DNA of 64,000 bases from Ctenosaura bakeri (taxonomy: Eukaryota > Chordata > Lepidosauria > Squamata > Iguanidae): contig CAOLHI010000964.1 in NCBI GenBank assembly GCA_948474755.1, forward strand, positions 399,001 through 463,000, written 5' to 3'. The notes beneath the pieces are model-generated. The model was not told where the DNA came from. It did not search any database and worked only from the letters and a program-made list of their open reading frames with translations. Each line of letters opens with the position of its first letter. The stretch's first letter is position 1. Shown piece by piece: positions 1 to 10,700 of this stretch. A program made the translations under genes and the position numbers.

Positions 1-778
1 GCTTCTCAAAAAGCAGTCCATTTTTCGTGGCAAAAAGTACAGGGAAGGCTTGCATATTTGAAAAGTGAATTGTGGAGCCTGGGGGTTTCCAAGACCAGCA
101 AATTTACCCTCATTTATTTATTTATGGCCGGAAAAAGGTCAATGTGGGGATTCTGGAGGCAACAGGGCCCCCCAAAGCATCCTTTGGGGGTGACATGCGG
201 CCCAAACGCCAAACTTTGCCCACCTCCTGCCAACGATTGGCAATTCTGACTGGTTTGGGGGCTAATGTGCTACCCCAGGATCCCTGAGGGGTTTCCATGG
301 ACTGCCAGACATGCCCCCTCCCCAATGCGTACACCTCCCCAAAGTGCCCAAAATTCTGGCTTTGGAAAAGGGGCATTTTTGAAAGCGTTAGCCCAGGTGC
401 TCAGGTCGGATGGCAACTTATTTCAAAGGGTGAGTTGCCTCTCTGCTGGAAGTTGCAAATCTTGGCCAAGTTGCAAAATGGACGTGGGTTTTAAAAGACG
501 GGGGAATGGATTTTTGTTTTGTTTTTTTAATAATGGCATCTCATGAGCAATAAGAAATCTAATGACGTTGCAATCTGTGGTTGTGTTTATTAGTAATTCT
601 GGTAAGTTGGATGTACTTAGATCTGTGATGATAGAATAAGTCATAGGATATTAATAGATTTTTCCTTTTCATTACGGTCGGTATGGGGAAGGCAGAGTTC
701 TTTTGTGTGTTAGCATAGTGTGGTTAGGGTGTGATTAGTGTCACAGTTGAGTCTTTTAGTAATGGGTTGTGTTACTAT
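1..778. other. Intergenic, nothing recognised
   Basis: No supported gene or repeat is seen. The open frames here are short and have no recognisable protein similarity. Confidence 0.4.
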
Positions 779-959
779 GGCCATTTCCGCACTGGATTGT
801 TATAGTGCGATTATTGCACTTTCAACATCCTATGGAATCCTGGGGTTTTTTAGTTTCGGGAGGGGCCGGCCGGCCCCTCCCGAAACTGCAAACCCCAGGA
901 TTCCATAGGATGTTGAAAGTGCAATAATCGCACTATAACAGGCTAGTGTGGAACTGGCC
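779..959. mobile_element. Fold-back family A copy 1
   Basis: Family A reference description: left end GGCCATTTCCGCAC, then TTATAG(C/T)G, ATTCCACTTTCAACATCC, TATGGAATCCTGGGGTTTGC, GGGAGGGGCC at the centre, then the same sequence reverse-complemented. This copy has a centre GGCCGGCCGGCC and 3-bp target duplications TAT at 776-778 and 960-962. It has no coding capacity, so it is non-autonomous. Confidence 0.9.
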
Positions 960-2254
960 TATGTTTTAATCTCAGTGTAGCCCACTTAAACATCGTGTAT
1001 TATTTATGTATAGTCGATTTCTTTTTTCTTCTTCTTTTTTCTGCAGTTGTGGATTAATTTGTTTCCAGCTTCTGCTAAAATTAGTAAACATTAAATCTCC
1101 AAGAGAAGGAGAGAATTCCAGGAGAGGCCATTCTTCCGGAATACTTTTTTTGGCCAGAAAAGGACGGTCCCAATAAGTCCGCAGTGGCCGAGGGCTGCAG
1201 AAACAGCGGCGGGGGCCCCGTGCCAACGTGGGCCGCTCTTTGCTGACCCCTCTTTTTTTAATAAACCAACCGCCTCCACCTTTAACAAACTCCCCACCTC
1301 CGTTTATTTCCTTGAATGGGGTACGTGTGGCTGCATTTTTAATGTTCTGACCATGGTATAAAATGATTTTGTTTTAAAGTATTGATTATTTTAATATGGT
1401 AGCTTATTTAATTTTTTTTTAAAAGTTTTAAATGAGTAATTATTCATGCACTTACCTTGTTTTGATTCATGGCATGAGCTGCCTGGAGGGGTAAAAAAAG
1501 GCAGGATGTGAGATGAATAAACATCAAATTTGCCACCTCCCTCTTTCCACCCCACCTCTCCAAAATGAACATATTCTGTTTTTGAAATTTCCCTTTTCTT
1601 ATCATTTCTTTGCCTGAGTGGAGTTGACACTTAACCATCTCAAACCAGCATTTTCTTCCTGGAATGGCTTCCCACCTGCTTCCCTTCTTCCCCTCCCCTT
1701 TCGTTCTCTTTCTCCCACCGCAACACACAGATCCACACCTCCCACCTCAAGCTGGGCGTTGGGAGTCCCCGTGCCTCCTTGTGCCAACCCTGTAGATGGC
1801 ACCCGACTCTTTCTAGACCAAACTCTCTTCCTGGAGAGATGTAGATCCTTTCTCTCTCTCTCTCTTCCTCCTTTCCAAAAATTCCTCCCAAATGCACACA
1901 TGCAGAAAGAGGAGGAAATTCAGCAAGATGGGAAAGGCTGTTAGGATACCGGCTCCCAATTTTGCATGGCCGAGGGGGTTGGAGAGACCATCAGACTGAA
2001 CGTGGGAGTCGGTGCAGCCTGTGTCCCATCGCCAACATGCCCCCCCCCGCTTGCTTGCCTGTCGCTGGCCCTTCGCCCGGCCGAGCGCGGGTGGCGTTTT
2101 GGGCACTGGCTGCCGTCCAGCTCAGCCTTTTTACTATTGAGGATCCCGCTTCCGGCCCTGTGCTCTCCCCCCACCCCTTGCCAGCTGCACCGGGAGAGGC
2201 CGCCAGGGCCCCGATTCATCCCCTCTCTCTTAGGGCTGCCACAGCGAAAGCCGG
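960..2254. other. Intergenic, CT-rich, no gene recognised
   Basis: Pyrimidine-rich sequence with a short (TC)n at about 1,851-1,865. Open frames on both strands are low-complexity and are not supported as genes. Confidence 0.4.
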
Positions 2255-2385
2255 AGAGGGCACCTGTCCCTTGAAGGGGAGCCTAGAAGAGGGAATTTCT
2301 GCGTGTTACCTGGTTGCCTTGCTGGAATCCCCTCTGCTACACAACCGTTAAAGGAACAGGCACCCTCTCCAGTTTTCTCTCCGGC
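2255..2385. repeat. Fold-back family F copy 1
   Basis: Inverted arms around GGGAATTTC ... GAATCCCC and CCTTGAAGG/GTTAAAGG resemble 55,085-55,240, which has the same CTTTAA/TTAAAG and GGAATTTC/GAAATG arms. This is a diverged palindromic element, too short to classify. Confidence 0.45.
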
Positions 2386-2740
2386 AACTCCACATACGGC
2401 AATGAGGACGGGGTATCTTTGGCATGGGGGAGCAGGAGGGAGAGGGGCAGAGGCAAGCGGGAGCACAGAAACTTCTGAAAGGATGCAGAAGTAAGAAAAA
2501 GAGCCCCCTTAGCTTGTGTTTGTGCATCTGTCTGTCCTTGTTGAGTGGCTGTTGTGGGAAGAGCGTGTGAGGTGAGTCTGTGGTTCAGCCCCGCAAGGTT
2601 CTCTCCTGCTCTTGAAAGACCCATCAGGTCTTGTTCCAGGGATGGCCACTTGCTCCTGGTCTTGCCAAAAACGGTATTTGTTCTGCCTGAGAACAAAGGA
2701 AATGTTGGCATGCTCACACCTTGCCAGATTTCCACTCTGG

Positions 2741-2904
2741 CAGCATTTCTGCACTACACTCTTATAGTGCAATTATTGCACTTGCAACATCCTATGGAAT
2801 CCTGGGGTTTGCAGTTTTGGGAGGGGCCGGCTGGATTCCATAGGATTCCATAGGATGTTGCAAGTGCAATAATCACACTATAAGAGTGAAGTGCAGAAAT
2901 GGGC
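2741..2904. mobile_element. Fold-back family A copy 2
   Basis: Both arms carry the uncommon CTCTTATAG/CTATAAGAG variant and the TTGCAAC variant, so they match each other better than the family consensus. Termini are eroded and no clear target duplication remains. Confidence 0.85.
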
Positions 2905-3017
2905 TGGGAGAGGGTAAGACTAAATGACTTTTGGGGATTCCTCTTGATTCTATAATCCTTCCTGCCCATCTGTCGATCTACTCATCCATCCACCCATCAT
3001 TTCTTTTCACAATTTTA

Positions 3018-3168
3018 GGCTATTTCTGCACTAAACTATTATACTGTTATTATTCCACTTTCAACATCCAATGATTTGCAGTTTAGGGAGGGACCTCAAA
3101 CCCCAGGACTCCATAGGATGTTGCAAGTGGAATAATAGCACTATAACAGTCTAGTGCGGAAAGGGCCC
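3018..3168. mobile_element. Fold-back family A copy 3
   Basis: Shortened centre lacking most of the GGGGCC region. Flanked by TTA (3,015-3,017 and 3,169-3,171), consistent with a 3-bp target duplication. Confidence 0.85.
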
Positions 3169-3279
3169 TTAGGCACACACAAGCACACTGGATGTGTCTG
3201 TCACACTGCATGCATATCTTATTCATTTCTTGGGTTGGCTCCAGAATCTCAGCCTAGCCCACCTGACAGGACTGTTGTT

Positions 3280-3660
3280 TGTTTATTCTTCATTTTATTT
3301 ATGCCCCCTCCTTACCAAAGACCCAAAGGGGCTTACAACAAATTCAGACAAAGGAGTGTCTAAAAGCTACCTGGTACAAAAGTTTTAACATTTTCAAATA
3401 AAGAGATCTGTGATTTAAGAAGTAATTTAAAAGGACAGAAGAATAGCTGCTGTGATGATCGGATACGAGTCGGTCCATGGATGCTGCTTTTTGCTACTTG
3501 GAGGAAAGGAACTCTGTATTGATGATTAGTTAAATATAGAAGCTGTGCTTGATAGCTGAATGCTATTTCTAGTAGCTGGCATAATATGACCTTCTTGCTT
3601 TTGTATCTCCTGTGTACTGAAGATTTTAAAAAAAGGTTTTGAAAGAGAGGCTGGAGGGCC
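3280..3660. repeat. Dispersed repeat R3-like fragment
   Basis: TTTATGCCCCCTCC followed by AAAGGGGCTTACAAC matches the opening of the R3 family seen at 21.1, 39.3 and 53.1 kb. The rest is diverged. Unclassified. Confidence 0.35.
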
Positions 3661-3684
3661 ATCTGTTAGGAGTGCTTTGACTGT

Positions 3685-3845
3685 GGCCATTTCTGCACTA
3701 GACGGGTTATAGCACTATTATTCCACTTTCAACATCCTATGGAATCCTGGGGTTTGCAGTTTGGGGAGGGGCCTCAAACCCCAGGATTCCATAGGATGTT
3801 GAAAGTGGAATAATAGCGCTATAACCCGTCTAGTGCGGAAGTCTG
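3685..3845. mobile_element. Fold-back family A copy 4
   Basis: The left arm has ACGGGTTATAG and the right arm has CTATAACCCGT, a private variant present in both arms. The right terminus is degraded (CTGG instead of GGCC). Confidence 0.85.
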
Positions 3846-4787
3846 GTGTCTTTCTGCATAGCAGAAGGGGGTTGGACTGGACAGCTCTTGCAGCCTCTTC
3901 CAACTCTACAATTCTATGTGGATTTTTTTTTTTTATGTCGGGTGTTCTTGCTAAGTAGTTTTTGTGGCACTTAAATCGGTTCCTTAGCATGCCACAACCT
4001 GCTGCGTTTAAGAGATGTGCTGATAGCCTCCCTTGGTTGCTTGTGTTTATTTAAAAATTGGCAGCCGAAATAGTAGACTTCTCTTGCCGGTGGCCAGAAT
4101 TCAATTTCTGCTGAGCCATAAAAGCAGATCTTGGAGGAGCATGAAGGCTGAAGGACTCTGGGAGTTGTCATCCAAAGAAGGAACTTATCTAAGCTTTGCC
4201 TGCAAGTATTTATGAACCTCTGTCTGCATCAGATAGGAGTATAGAAGCTTCATCCCAGGTTACGTTTTGCTTATCTATCTCAGAACATTCTGCATCTCTT
4301 CTGGGGGTCTCCAGTGGAGAAAAGTTCCTTTTGCAAGCTGATCCCTTTTTTAAAAAAAAATTAAGAAGTGGCTGAGGATTTCAGCTCAGATGTTTTGGTT
4401 CCGAGAGGTCTATGCCACAGAGCTACCATCTTTCCTTCACATCAAGGCTTGGTATGTTGGTAAGCTGGTGGCCAAAATTTTGCCCATAAAACTCACCACG
4501 AGCCATACTAGGCTTGCAAGTGTTTTAAGAAAGGCTTGAAAATTAGAATTGTCAGGTCAGGATGTCATAGCTCCAGGCCAGGACTGTCACCATGCCTAAG
4601 GGCCAACCAAACCCTTCTGATGTCGGAGAACGTGGGCCACGGTGATGTCTTCAGGCCCAAGATATGAAACACCAATCACAGCTGCAAGAAGATGCCATTC
4701 AATTTTTTAAAAAAAGTCTAATCAATGAGGAACTTTCAAGGCAACAGTCTCTGCCTGAGATTCTTCCTCCTGGCCCTGAAGACTAGA
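3846..4787. other. Intergenic, nothing recognised
   Basis: A short CR1-tail-like piece (TCTTCCAACTCTACAATTCTATG) is split across about 3,896-3,918. Otherwise unique-looking sequence with no supported gene. Confidence 0.35.
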
Positions 4788-4914
4788 GAATCATAGAATG
4801 CTAGAGTTGGAAGAGACCCCAGGGGCCATCCAGTCCAACCCCCTGCTATGCAGGAATGCCCATCAAAGCATTCCCAACAGATGGCCATCCAGCCTATGTT
4901 TAAAAATCTCCAAA
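4788..4914 (-). mobile_element. CR1 LINE 3' fragment
   Basis: Antisense CR1 tail reading AATCATAGAATG, then the antisense of the TTGGACTGGATGGCCCCTGG terminal block. Truncated at its 5' side and abutting a second CR1. Confidence 0.85.
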
Positions 4915-5727
4915 GAATCATAGAATCATAGAGCTGGAAGGGACCCCAGGGGCCATCCAGTCCAACCCCCTACTATGCAGGAACACCCATCAAAGCATTC
5001 CCGACAGAAGGCCATCCAGCCTCTGCTTAAAAGCCTCCAAAGAAGGAGGAGACTCCACCACACTCCATGGAGGCAGCAGCCGATTCCATGGCCAGACAGC
5101 TCTGACTATCAGGAACTTCTTCCCAAGGTTCAGGTGGAATCTCCTTTCCTTCAGCTTGAATCCATTGCTCTGGAGCAGTGGATAACTAGCCCACTCCCTC
5201 CTCAAGATGACATCCCTTCAAATATTTAAACACAGCTCTCATGTCCCCTCTTAACCTTCTTTTCTGCAGACTAAACTCCCCCAGCTCCCTAAGCCGCTCC
5301 TCATAGGGCTTCATGGCTTCCAGACCCTCCACCATTTTGGTTGTCCTCTTCTGGACACGTTCCAGCTTGTCAATATCCTTCTTGAATTGAGGTGCTCAGA
5401 ACTGGACACAGGGTTATTCCAAATGAGGCCTAACCAATGCAGAACAAAGTGGTACCATTACCTCCCTCGATCTAGACACCATACTCCCATTGATGCAACC
5501 AAGAATTGTGTTGGCTTTCTTGGCTGCCGCGTCACACTGCTGACTCATGTTCAGCTTGTGATCCACCAAGACTCCTAGATCCTTTTCACAAATACTGCTA
5601 TCCAGTCACATGTCCCCCATCTTATACTTGTGACTTTCATTTTTTCTGCCCAAGTGCAGGACCCTACATTTCCCTCTGTTGAAATTCATTTTGTTAGCTG
5701 TGGCCCAGCTCTCCAATCTGTGAAGGT
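4915..5727 (-). mobile_element. CR1 LINE fragment, ORF2 C-terminus and 3' end
   Basis: Antisense copy. The reverse strand carries decayed pieces of the CR1 ORF2 C-terminal region ([12 protein letters not shown], [14 protein letters not shown] and the LNLRKNFLTV-type block) and ends with (ATTCTATG)2. Frameshifts and stops break it. Confidence 0.85.
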
Positions 5728-5751
5728 TGTAAGAAGAGAGACTTTTCTGGA

Positions 5752-6160
5752 TAATTGCCATGGACCTTGGCTTACGGTGACCCTATGAATGGGAGACATC
5801 TAAGTCACCCTGTCCTCACCAACCCTGCTCAGGTCTTGCAGATACAGGGCAGCCACTGTGGCTTCTGTGATTCAGTCCATCCATCTGCAATTCCCCTTTC
5901 TTCTTTTCCAGCTGCCTTCTACCTTTCCAAGCATTATTGTCTTTTCTAGGGAGTCGTGTCTTCTCGTGATGCGGCCGAAGTACAACAGCCTCTGTTGAGT
6001 CATCTTGGCTTTGAGGGAGAGTTCAGACTTGGTTTGCTCTCAGACCCATTTATTTTTTAGCAGTCCAGGGTATCTGTGGAACTCTTCTCCAGCACCAGAT
6101 GTTAAAGGAGCTGATTTTCTTCCTATCAGTTTTATTCACTGTTCAGCTTTCACAACCACA
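5752..6160 (-). mobile_element. RTE/BovB-like LINE ORF2 C-terminal fragment
   Basis: The reverse strand recalls the block after the reverse transcriptase of BovB-type LINEs (CESW...KK, WCWRR, ...YFGRI...RR.DSLEK pattern), with stops. BovB is widespread in squamates. The family is assigned from pattern memory. Confidence 0.55.
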
Positions 6161-6165
6161 CATAG

Positions 6166-6365
6166 ACCCGTTCCGCACTGGACTGTTATAGCGCTATTAT
6201 TCCACTTTCAACCTCCTATGGAATCCTGGGGTTGGCAGTTTAGGGAGGGGCCTTTAAGTTCATCTAAAAGCCTTTGAGGCCCCTCCCGAAACTGCAAACC
6301 CCAGGATTCCATAGGATGTTGCAAGTGGAATAATAGCGCTATAACAGTCCAGTGCGGAAATGGCC
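6166..6365. mobile_element. Fold-back family A copy 5
   Basis: Inserted at the edge of the BovB-like fragment. The left terminus is mutated to CCCGTTCCGCAC. A centre spacer of about 40 bp separates the arms. Confidence 0.85.
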
Positions 6366-6516
6366 ATAGACATTGGAAATACAAGGGCAGAGACAATCCT
6401 AACTTTAGTATTCAACGATTTATCTTGACACTTCAGGGTCTAGTTCCTTTGTAGATGCCCTTCCAAGTCCTAGCCTTCTTCTGATTTCTTGACCACAGTC
6501 CCCCTTCTAAACGGAT

Positions 6517-6717
6517 GGCCCATCCACACTACAGAATTATAGTGCTGTTATTCCATTTTAACTGTTATGATTCCATGCAATGGAATTCCGGGACTGGTAG
6601 TCCAGGGAAGTATTACTGTCCACTGGCTGAGAATGCTAAATGCCCCTTTCTTAAACCACAAATCCCAGCATTCCATAAACCACAGCAATGCTATAGTTCT
6701 GTAGTGTGAATGGGACC
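6517..6717. repeat. Old relative of fold-back family A
   Basis: GCCCATCCACACTAC...TTATAGTGCTGTTATTCC at the left and CTATAGTTCTGTAGTGTG at the right keep the family A plan, but with ACTGGTAGTCC in place of the usual arm. Diverged subfamily. Confidence 0.5.
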
Positions 6718-7224
6718 TAAGTTAGGTGTCTACTTTCCAGTTTTGCCTTTGGGGTTTCTGCATGAAATACAAAACTGCTAATCCTGGAGCACTTCAGGAG
6801 TGGCAAAACCAGTTGTTTGTTAACAGATTTTTCAGGCTGGGTGAGGGACAGCTTTGGAAGGGCTGTACAAAAAGCCATAGGGTCACCCTTTTCCCTTCCT
6901 TGCAGATTGACCATCAGATTGACCCTTTGCCCTTCCTTGCAGATGGACCATCAGGAGCAGAGGTGGGAATGACCCCAGTTTCTATATTTTGTTGGATTGC
7001 AGTTCCCAGCTGCCCCTGGCCCACCTAGCCAAGGTCAAGGCATAATGGATTTGATTTCTAGTCCTACTCTAGAGCAGTGGTTCTCCAAACGTTTTGGATC
7101 TCAACTCTCAGAGTCTCCGTTTGCATATGTATGCATGTGTCTGTGCTTTTAAGTCACCTGTAGACTAAATGCACAGGCATAGGTTGTGAGATACTTGGAT
7201 CAGCAGTACTATGTATGAAATTGG

Positions 7225-7300
7225 GATTCTTGTTTATTGTCAGTTGAACATGAGTCAGCACTGTGATGCTGCAGCACAGAAGGCAAATGCCATCATTAAT
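7225..7300 (+). mobile_element. Small CR1 ORF2 fragment
   Basis: The forward strand resembles the NMSQ(Q/H)CDAAA(K/Q)KANAI segment seen intact in the CR1 at 32.1 kb. Old, isolated piece. Confidence 0.55.
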
Positions 7301-7324
7301 AAAAACATAGTTTTCAAGCCAAGA

Positions 7325-7560
7325 GAAGTAGGTCTGTGTATGTGCCCTCAAGTCACCTCTTAACTTATGGTGAGCACATGAATAACTCAGGCTTTTCTTA
7401 GGCAAGGAATCCTCAGAGGTGGTTTTGCCAGTTCCTTCCTCTGAAATAAAGCCTCAGCAGTTGGTATTCATTGGCGGTCTCCCATCCAAGGACTAACCAG
7501 GGCTGATGCTGCTTAGCTTCCAGGATCAGACAGGATCTGGTGCCTTTATACTATGTTGTC
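7325..7560 (-). mobile_element. SINE with 5S-rRNA-derived head (antisense)
   Basis: 7,478-7,545 reads GGCGGTCTCCCATCCAAGGA, ACTAACCAGG and TGCTTAGCTTCC, the reverse complement of vertebrate 5S rRNA internal-promoter sequence. The left part has the TTGCCAGT...CCTCTGA block of the tRNA-type SINEs found elsewhere in the window. A SINE, not a functional 5S gene: the ends do not match and substitutions are frequent. Confidence 0.6.
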
Positions 7561-7825
7561 TGACCTTTCACATATGAAAATTGAGGTGTGTGTGGCTGAG
7601 TGAAAAGCTTGCAGCCCAGCATCAAAAAAGCAGAAGTTAGTAATGAAGAGGAACACACAAAACTATTGTTTTAAGCAGAGAAACTGTGGGATTTTTGTAC
7701 TTTGGTTAGTAAAGCTAGAAAAAAGAAAATAAAAGAATTAATCCAAATATCTGCACTGGGACCGGCAAGACTCTATCCTCTCCTTTCCTTTCTCCCCTGC
7801 TAACTGAACTGGGGTTTGTAGTTTA

Positions 7826-7981
7826 CACTTTCAACCTGCTGTGGAATTCTGGGGTTTGTAGTTTACTGAGCTCTCTGGCCGAGAATTCTAAGGGCCCCTC
7901 CCTAAACTGCAAACCCCAGGATTCCATAGGATGTTGAAAGTGGAATCATAGCGCTATAACAGTCTAGAGCAGAAATGGTCT
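7826..7981. mobile_element. Fold-back family A copy 6 (asymmetric subfamily)
   Basis: The left arm is the older type with GTTTGTAGTTTACTGAGCTC and GAGAATTCTAA. The right arm is the standard type. The left terminus is missing. Confidence 0.75.
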
Positions 7982-7999
7982 ACATTTGCACTTTGAACT

Positions 8000-8125
8000 C
8001 AGTGTGCAGCAATTGAAATAAGCTGAGGGGGAAGGTGGGAGGAGGAGTGAGAAACCAGGACAAGAACAGCTGGTAAAGTGAGACAGCAGAGGATTACCAG
8101 GTACTGTCCCTTCCAGATTGGGAGA
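8000..8125 (-). repeat. Dispersed family D fragment
   Basis: Antisense match in layout to 28.9 and 52.7 kb (AGCTGAGG..., CAGCAATTGAAATAAGC). Unclassified repeat. Confidence 0.35.
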
Positions 8126-8185
8126 ACTGGAGGGTATGAGTCCCTTATCGCTGGCCAAGGCAATAGGGGCTTCAGGGAACCAAAG

Positions 8186-8558
8186 TCTGCAGAAGAGAAG
8201 GTTGAGAGGGGACATGAGAGCCATGTTTAAATATTTGAAGGGATGCCATGTAGAGGAGGGAGAGGGCTTGTTTTCTGCTGCTCCAGAGACCAGGACAAGG
8301 AGCAATGGATCCAAGCTGCAGGAAATGAGATCCCACCTGAACCTCAGGAAGAACTTCCTGACGGTCAGGGCTGTCCAGCGGTGGAATCTGCTGCTCCCTC
8401 CATGGAGTGTGGTGGAGTCTCCTCCTTCTTTGGAGGTTTTAAGCAGAGGGTGGATGGCCATCTGTTGGAAATGCTTTGACGGGTGTTCCTGCATAGCAGG
8501 GGGTTGGACTGGATGGCCCCTGGGGTCTCTTCCAATTCTACATTTCTATGATTCTATG
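8186..8558 (+). mobile_element. CR1 LINE 3' end
   Basis: Sense copy reading AGAAGGTTGAGAGGGGACAT through to TTTCTATGATTCTATG. It covers the last part of ORF2 and the 3' end. 5'-truncated, as is usual for CR1. Confidence 0.85.
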
Positions 8559-8929
8559 AAAGACAAACCATATCAACCACAATCCTTACCCATTTGATGA
8601 TGCTGGCCAAGACGTCTGGGAGTTGCAGTCCAACATCATCTGGAAAAACGACACTTTTTCCGCCACAGTAATCAGAGAATTAGCGTTTTTAATATGATTT
8701 GGATACATTTAGAAGTCCTTTGCAAGCACTGGGAGGAAGCACCATTCTAGCACTTTGATAGCATTTGAAGCACCCTTGCCCTGTCTTGTGGAACACTGGG
8801 ATTTGTAGTTTATGATATTCTCAACTGTTTTTACATCAGTTTATAAGGCGCAGAGCTTGGGAAAGTTACCCTTCTGGAGGACAGCTCCCAGAATCTCTTA
8901 GCTTCCCATGGTACAAATATCTCCACCAA

Positions 8930-9077
8930 CTGCTAGAGAACAATAATCATTACAGGTATCTCCACCAACCAGTGTGCACAATGAGATCTTTAGAGTAAAA
9001 ATTAGAGTACAGACCCTGCTTATCTGGTGGGTTAGGAACCACAGCACAGTCAGAAAATGGGATTGGTTGAAAAGTGA
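8930..9077. repeat. Family B left flank
   Basis: TCTCCACCAACC...CTGCTTATCTGGTGGG...GATTGGTTGAAAAG matches the left part of the family B copies at 33.56 and 56.37 kb, directly before the minisatellite. Confidence 0.5.
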
Positions 9078-10515
9078 AACCCAATCTTTCATCCGTTCTT
9101 CTCCTCTTGCCTTCTTCCCGGAAGGAACCTAGTCTTTTGTCCATTCTTCTCCCCTTGCCTTCTTCCTGGAGGGAACCCAGTCTTTTGTCCATTCTTCTCC
9201 CCTTGCCTTCTTCCTGGAGGGAACCCAGTCTTTTGTCCATTCTTCTCCCCTTGCCTTCTTCCTGGAGGGAACCCAGTCTTTTGTCCATTCTTCTCCCCTT
9301 GCCTTCTTCCTGGAGGGAACCCAGTCTTTTGTCAGTTCTTCTCCTCTTGCCTTCTTCTTGGAGAGAACCCAGTCTTTCATAAGTTCTTCTCCTCTTGCCT
9401 TCTTCCCAGAAGGCACCCAGTCTTTTGTCCATTCTCCTCCCCTTGCCTTCTTCCTGGAGGGAACCCAGTCTTTTGTCAGTTCTTCTCCTCTTGCCTTCTT
9501 CTTGGAGAGAACCCATTCTTTCATAAGTTCTTCTCCTCTTGCCTTCTTCCCAAAGGAACCCAGTCTTTTGTCCGTTCTCCTCCCCTTGCCTTCTTCCTGG
9601 AGGGAACCCAGTCTTTTGTCAGTTCTTCTCCTCTTGCCTTCTTCCTGGAGGGAACCCATTCTTTCATGTTCTTCTCCTCTTGCCTTCTTCCCAGAAGGAA
9701 CCCAGTCTCTTGTCCATTCTCCTCCCCTTGCCTTCTTCCTGGAGGGAACCCAGTCTTTTGTCAGTTCTTCTCCTCTTGCCTTCTTCTTGGAGAGAACCCA
9801 TTCTTTCATAAGTTCCTCTCCTCTTGCCTTCTTCCCAGAAGGAACCCAGTCTCTTGTCCATTCTCCTCCCCTTGCCTTCTTCCTGGAGGGAACCCAGTCT
9901 TTTGTCAGTTCTTCTCCTCTTGTCTTCTTCTTGGAGAGAACCCATTCTTTCATAAGTTCTTCTCCTCTTGCCTTCTTCCCAAAGGAACCCAGTCTTTTGT
10001 CCGTTCTCCTCCCCGTGCCTTCTTCCTGGAGGGAACCCAGTCTTTTGTCAGTTCTTCTCCTCTTGCCTTCTTCCTGGAGGGAACCCATTCTTTCATAAGT
10101 TCCTCTCCTCTTGCCTTCTTCCCAGAAGGAACCCAGTCTCTTGTCCATTCTCCTCCCCTTGCCTTCTTCCTGGAGGGAACCCAGTCTTTCGTCATTTCTT
10201 CTCCTCTTGCCTTCTTCTTGGAGAGAACCCATTCTTTCATAAGTTCTTCTCCTCTTGCCTTCTTCCCAGAGGGAACCTAGTCTTTTGTCCATTCTTCTCC
10301 CCTTGCCTTCTTCCTGGAGGGAACCCAGTCTTTTGTCAGTTCTTCTCCTCTTGCCTTCTTCCCGGAAGGAACCTAGTGTTTTGTCTATTCTCCTCCCCTT
10401 GCCTTCTTCACAGAGGGAACCCAGTCTTTCATAAGTTCTTCTCCTCTTGCCTTCTTCCCAGAGGGAACCCAGTCTTTTGTCCATTCTTCTCTTGCCTTCT
10501 TCCTAGAGGAAACAT
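9078..10515. repeat. 48-bp minisatellite, about 30 copies
   Basis: Each unit has the form AACCCAGTCTTTTGTC, (C/A)(A/G)TTCTTCTCC, (T/C)CTTGCCTTCTTCCTGGAGGG. The period is 48 bp from 9,126 onward with interspersed variants. Because 48 is a multiple of 3, several frames stay open; the longest is 451 codons on the - strand, with a 16-residue repeat rich in K, R and E. The unit is an arm of fold-back family B, whose centre and other arm follow at 10,485-10,610. No evidence it is translated. Confidence 0.9.
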
Positions 10516-10700
10516 AAGAGAATTATGGAGACGCGCTTGGCAAACCTCCGTAATTTCCTCATGTTCCCTCCAGGAGGAAGGCAAGAGGAGAAGAACTGAT
10601 GAAAGAGCGGACACTGCATTGAAAGAACCATACATGTCTGTAATTTACGATGGTCAAGGAATGTCAAAAAACGAGTTGTTAGAGGACTCCTGTATAAGTG
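10485..10700. repeat. Family B palindrome centre and right arm
   Basis: AGAGAATTATGGAG/ CCTCCGTAATTTCCTC form the centre. GGAAGGCAAGAGGAGAAGAA is the inverse of the minisatellite unit. The trailing ACATGTCTGTAATTTACGAT is also seen, diverged, after 56,575. Confidence 0.6.

Noticed and set aside
779..959. Fold-backs as microRNA or structural RNA genes
   Set aside because: They are dispersed transposon copies with target duplications. The hairpin follows from the element structure, and no copy is preferentially conserved.
7478..7545. 5S rRNA gene
   Set aside because: Only the internal-promoter part matches, with substitutions, and it is joined to SINE body sequence, so it is a 5S-derived SINE.
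9129..10484. 451-codon open frame on the - strand with a 16-residue charged repeat
   Set aside because: It is fully explained by a 48-bp minisatellite (48 divisible by 3). Frames on the + strand are open too, there is no promoter, start context or domain, and the unit derives from a fold-back transposon arm.
9078..10515. CRISPR-like repeat array
   Set aside because: Direct tandem repeats without unique spacers, in a vertebrate genome.
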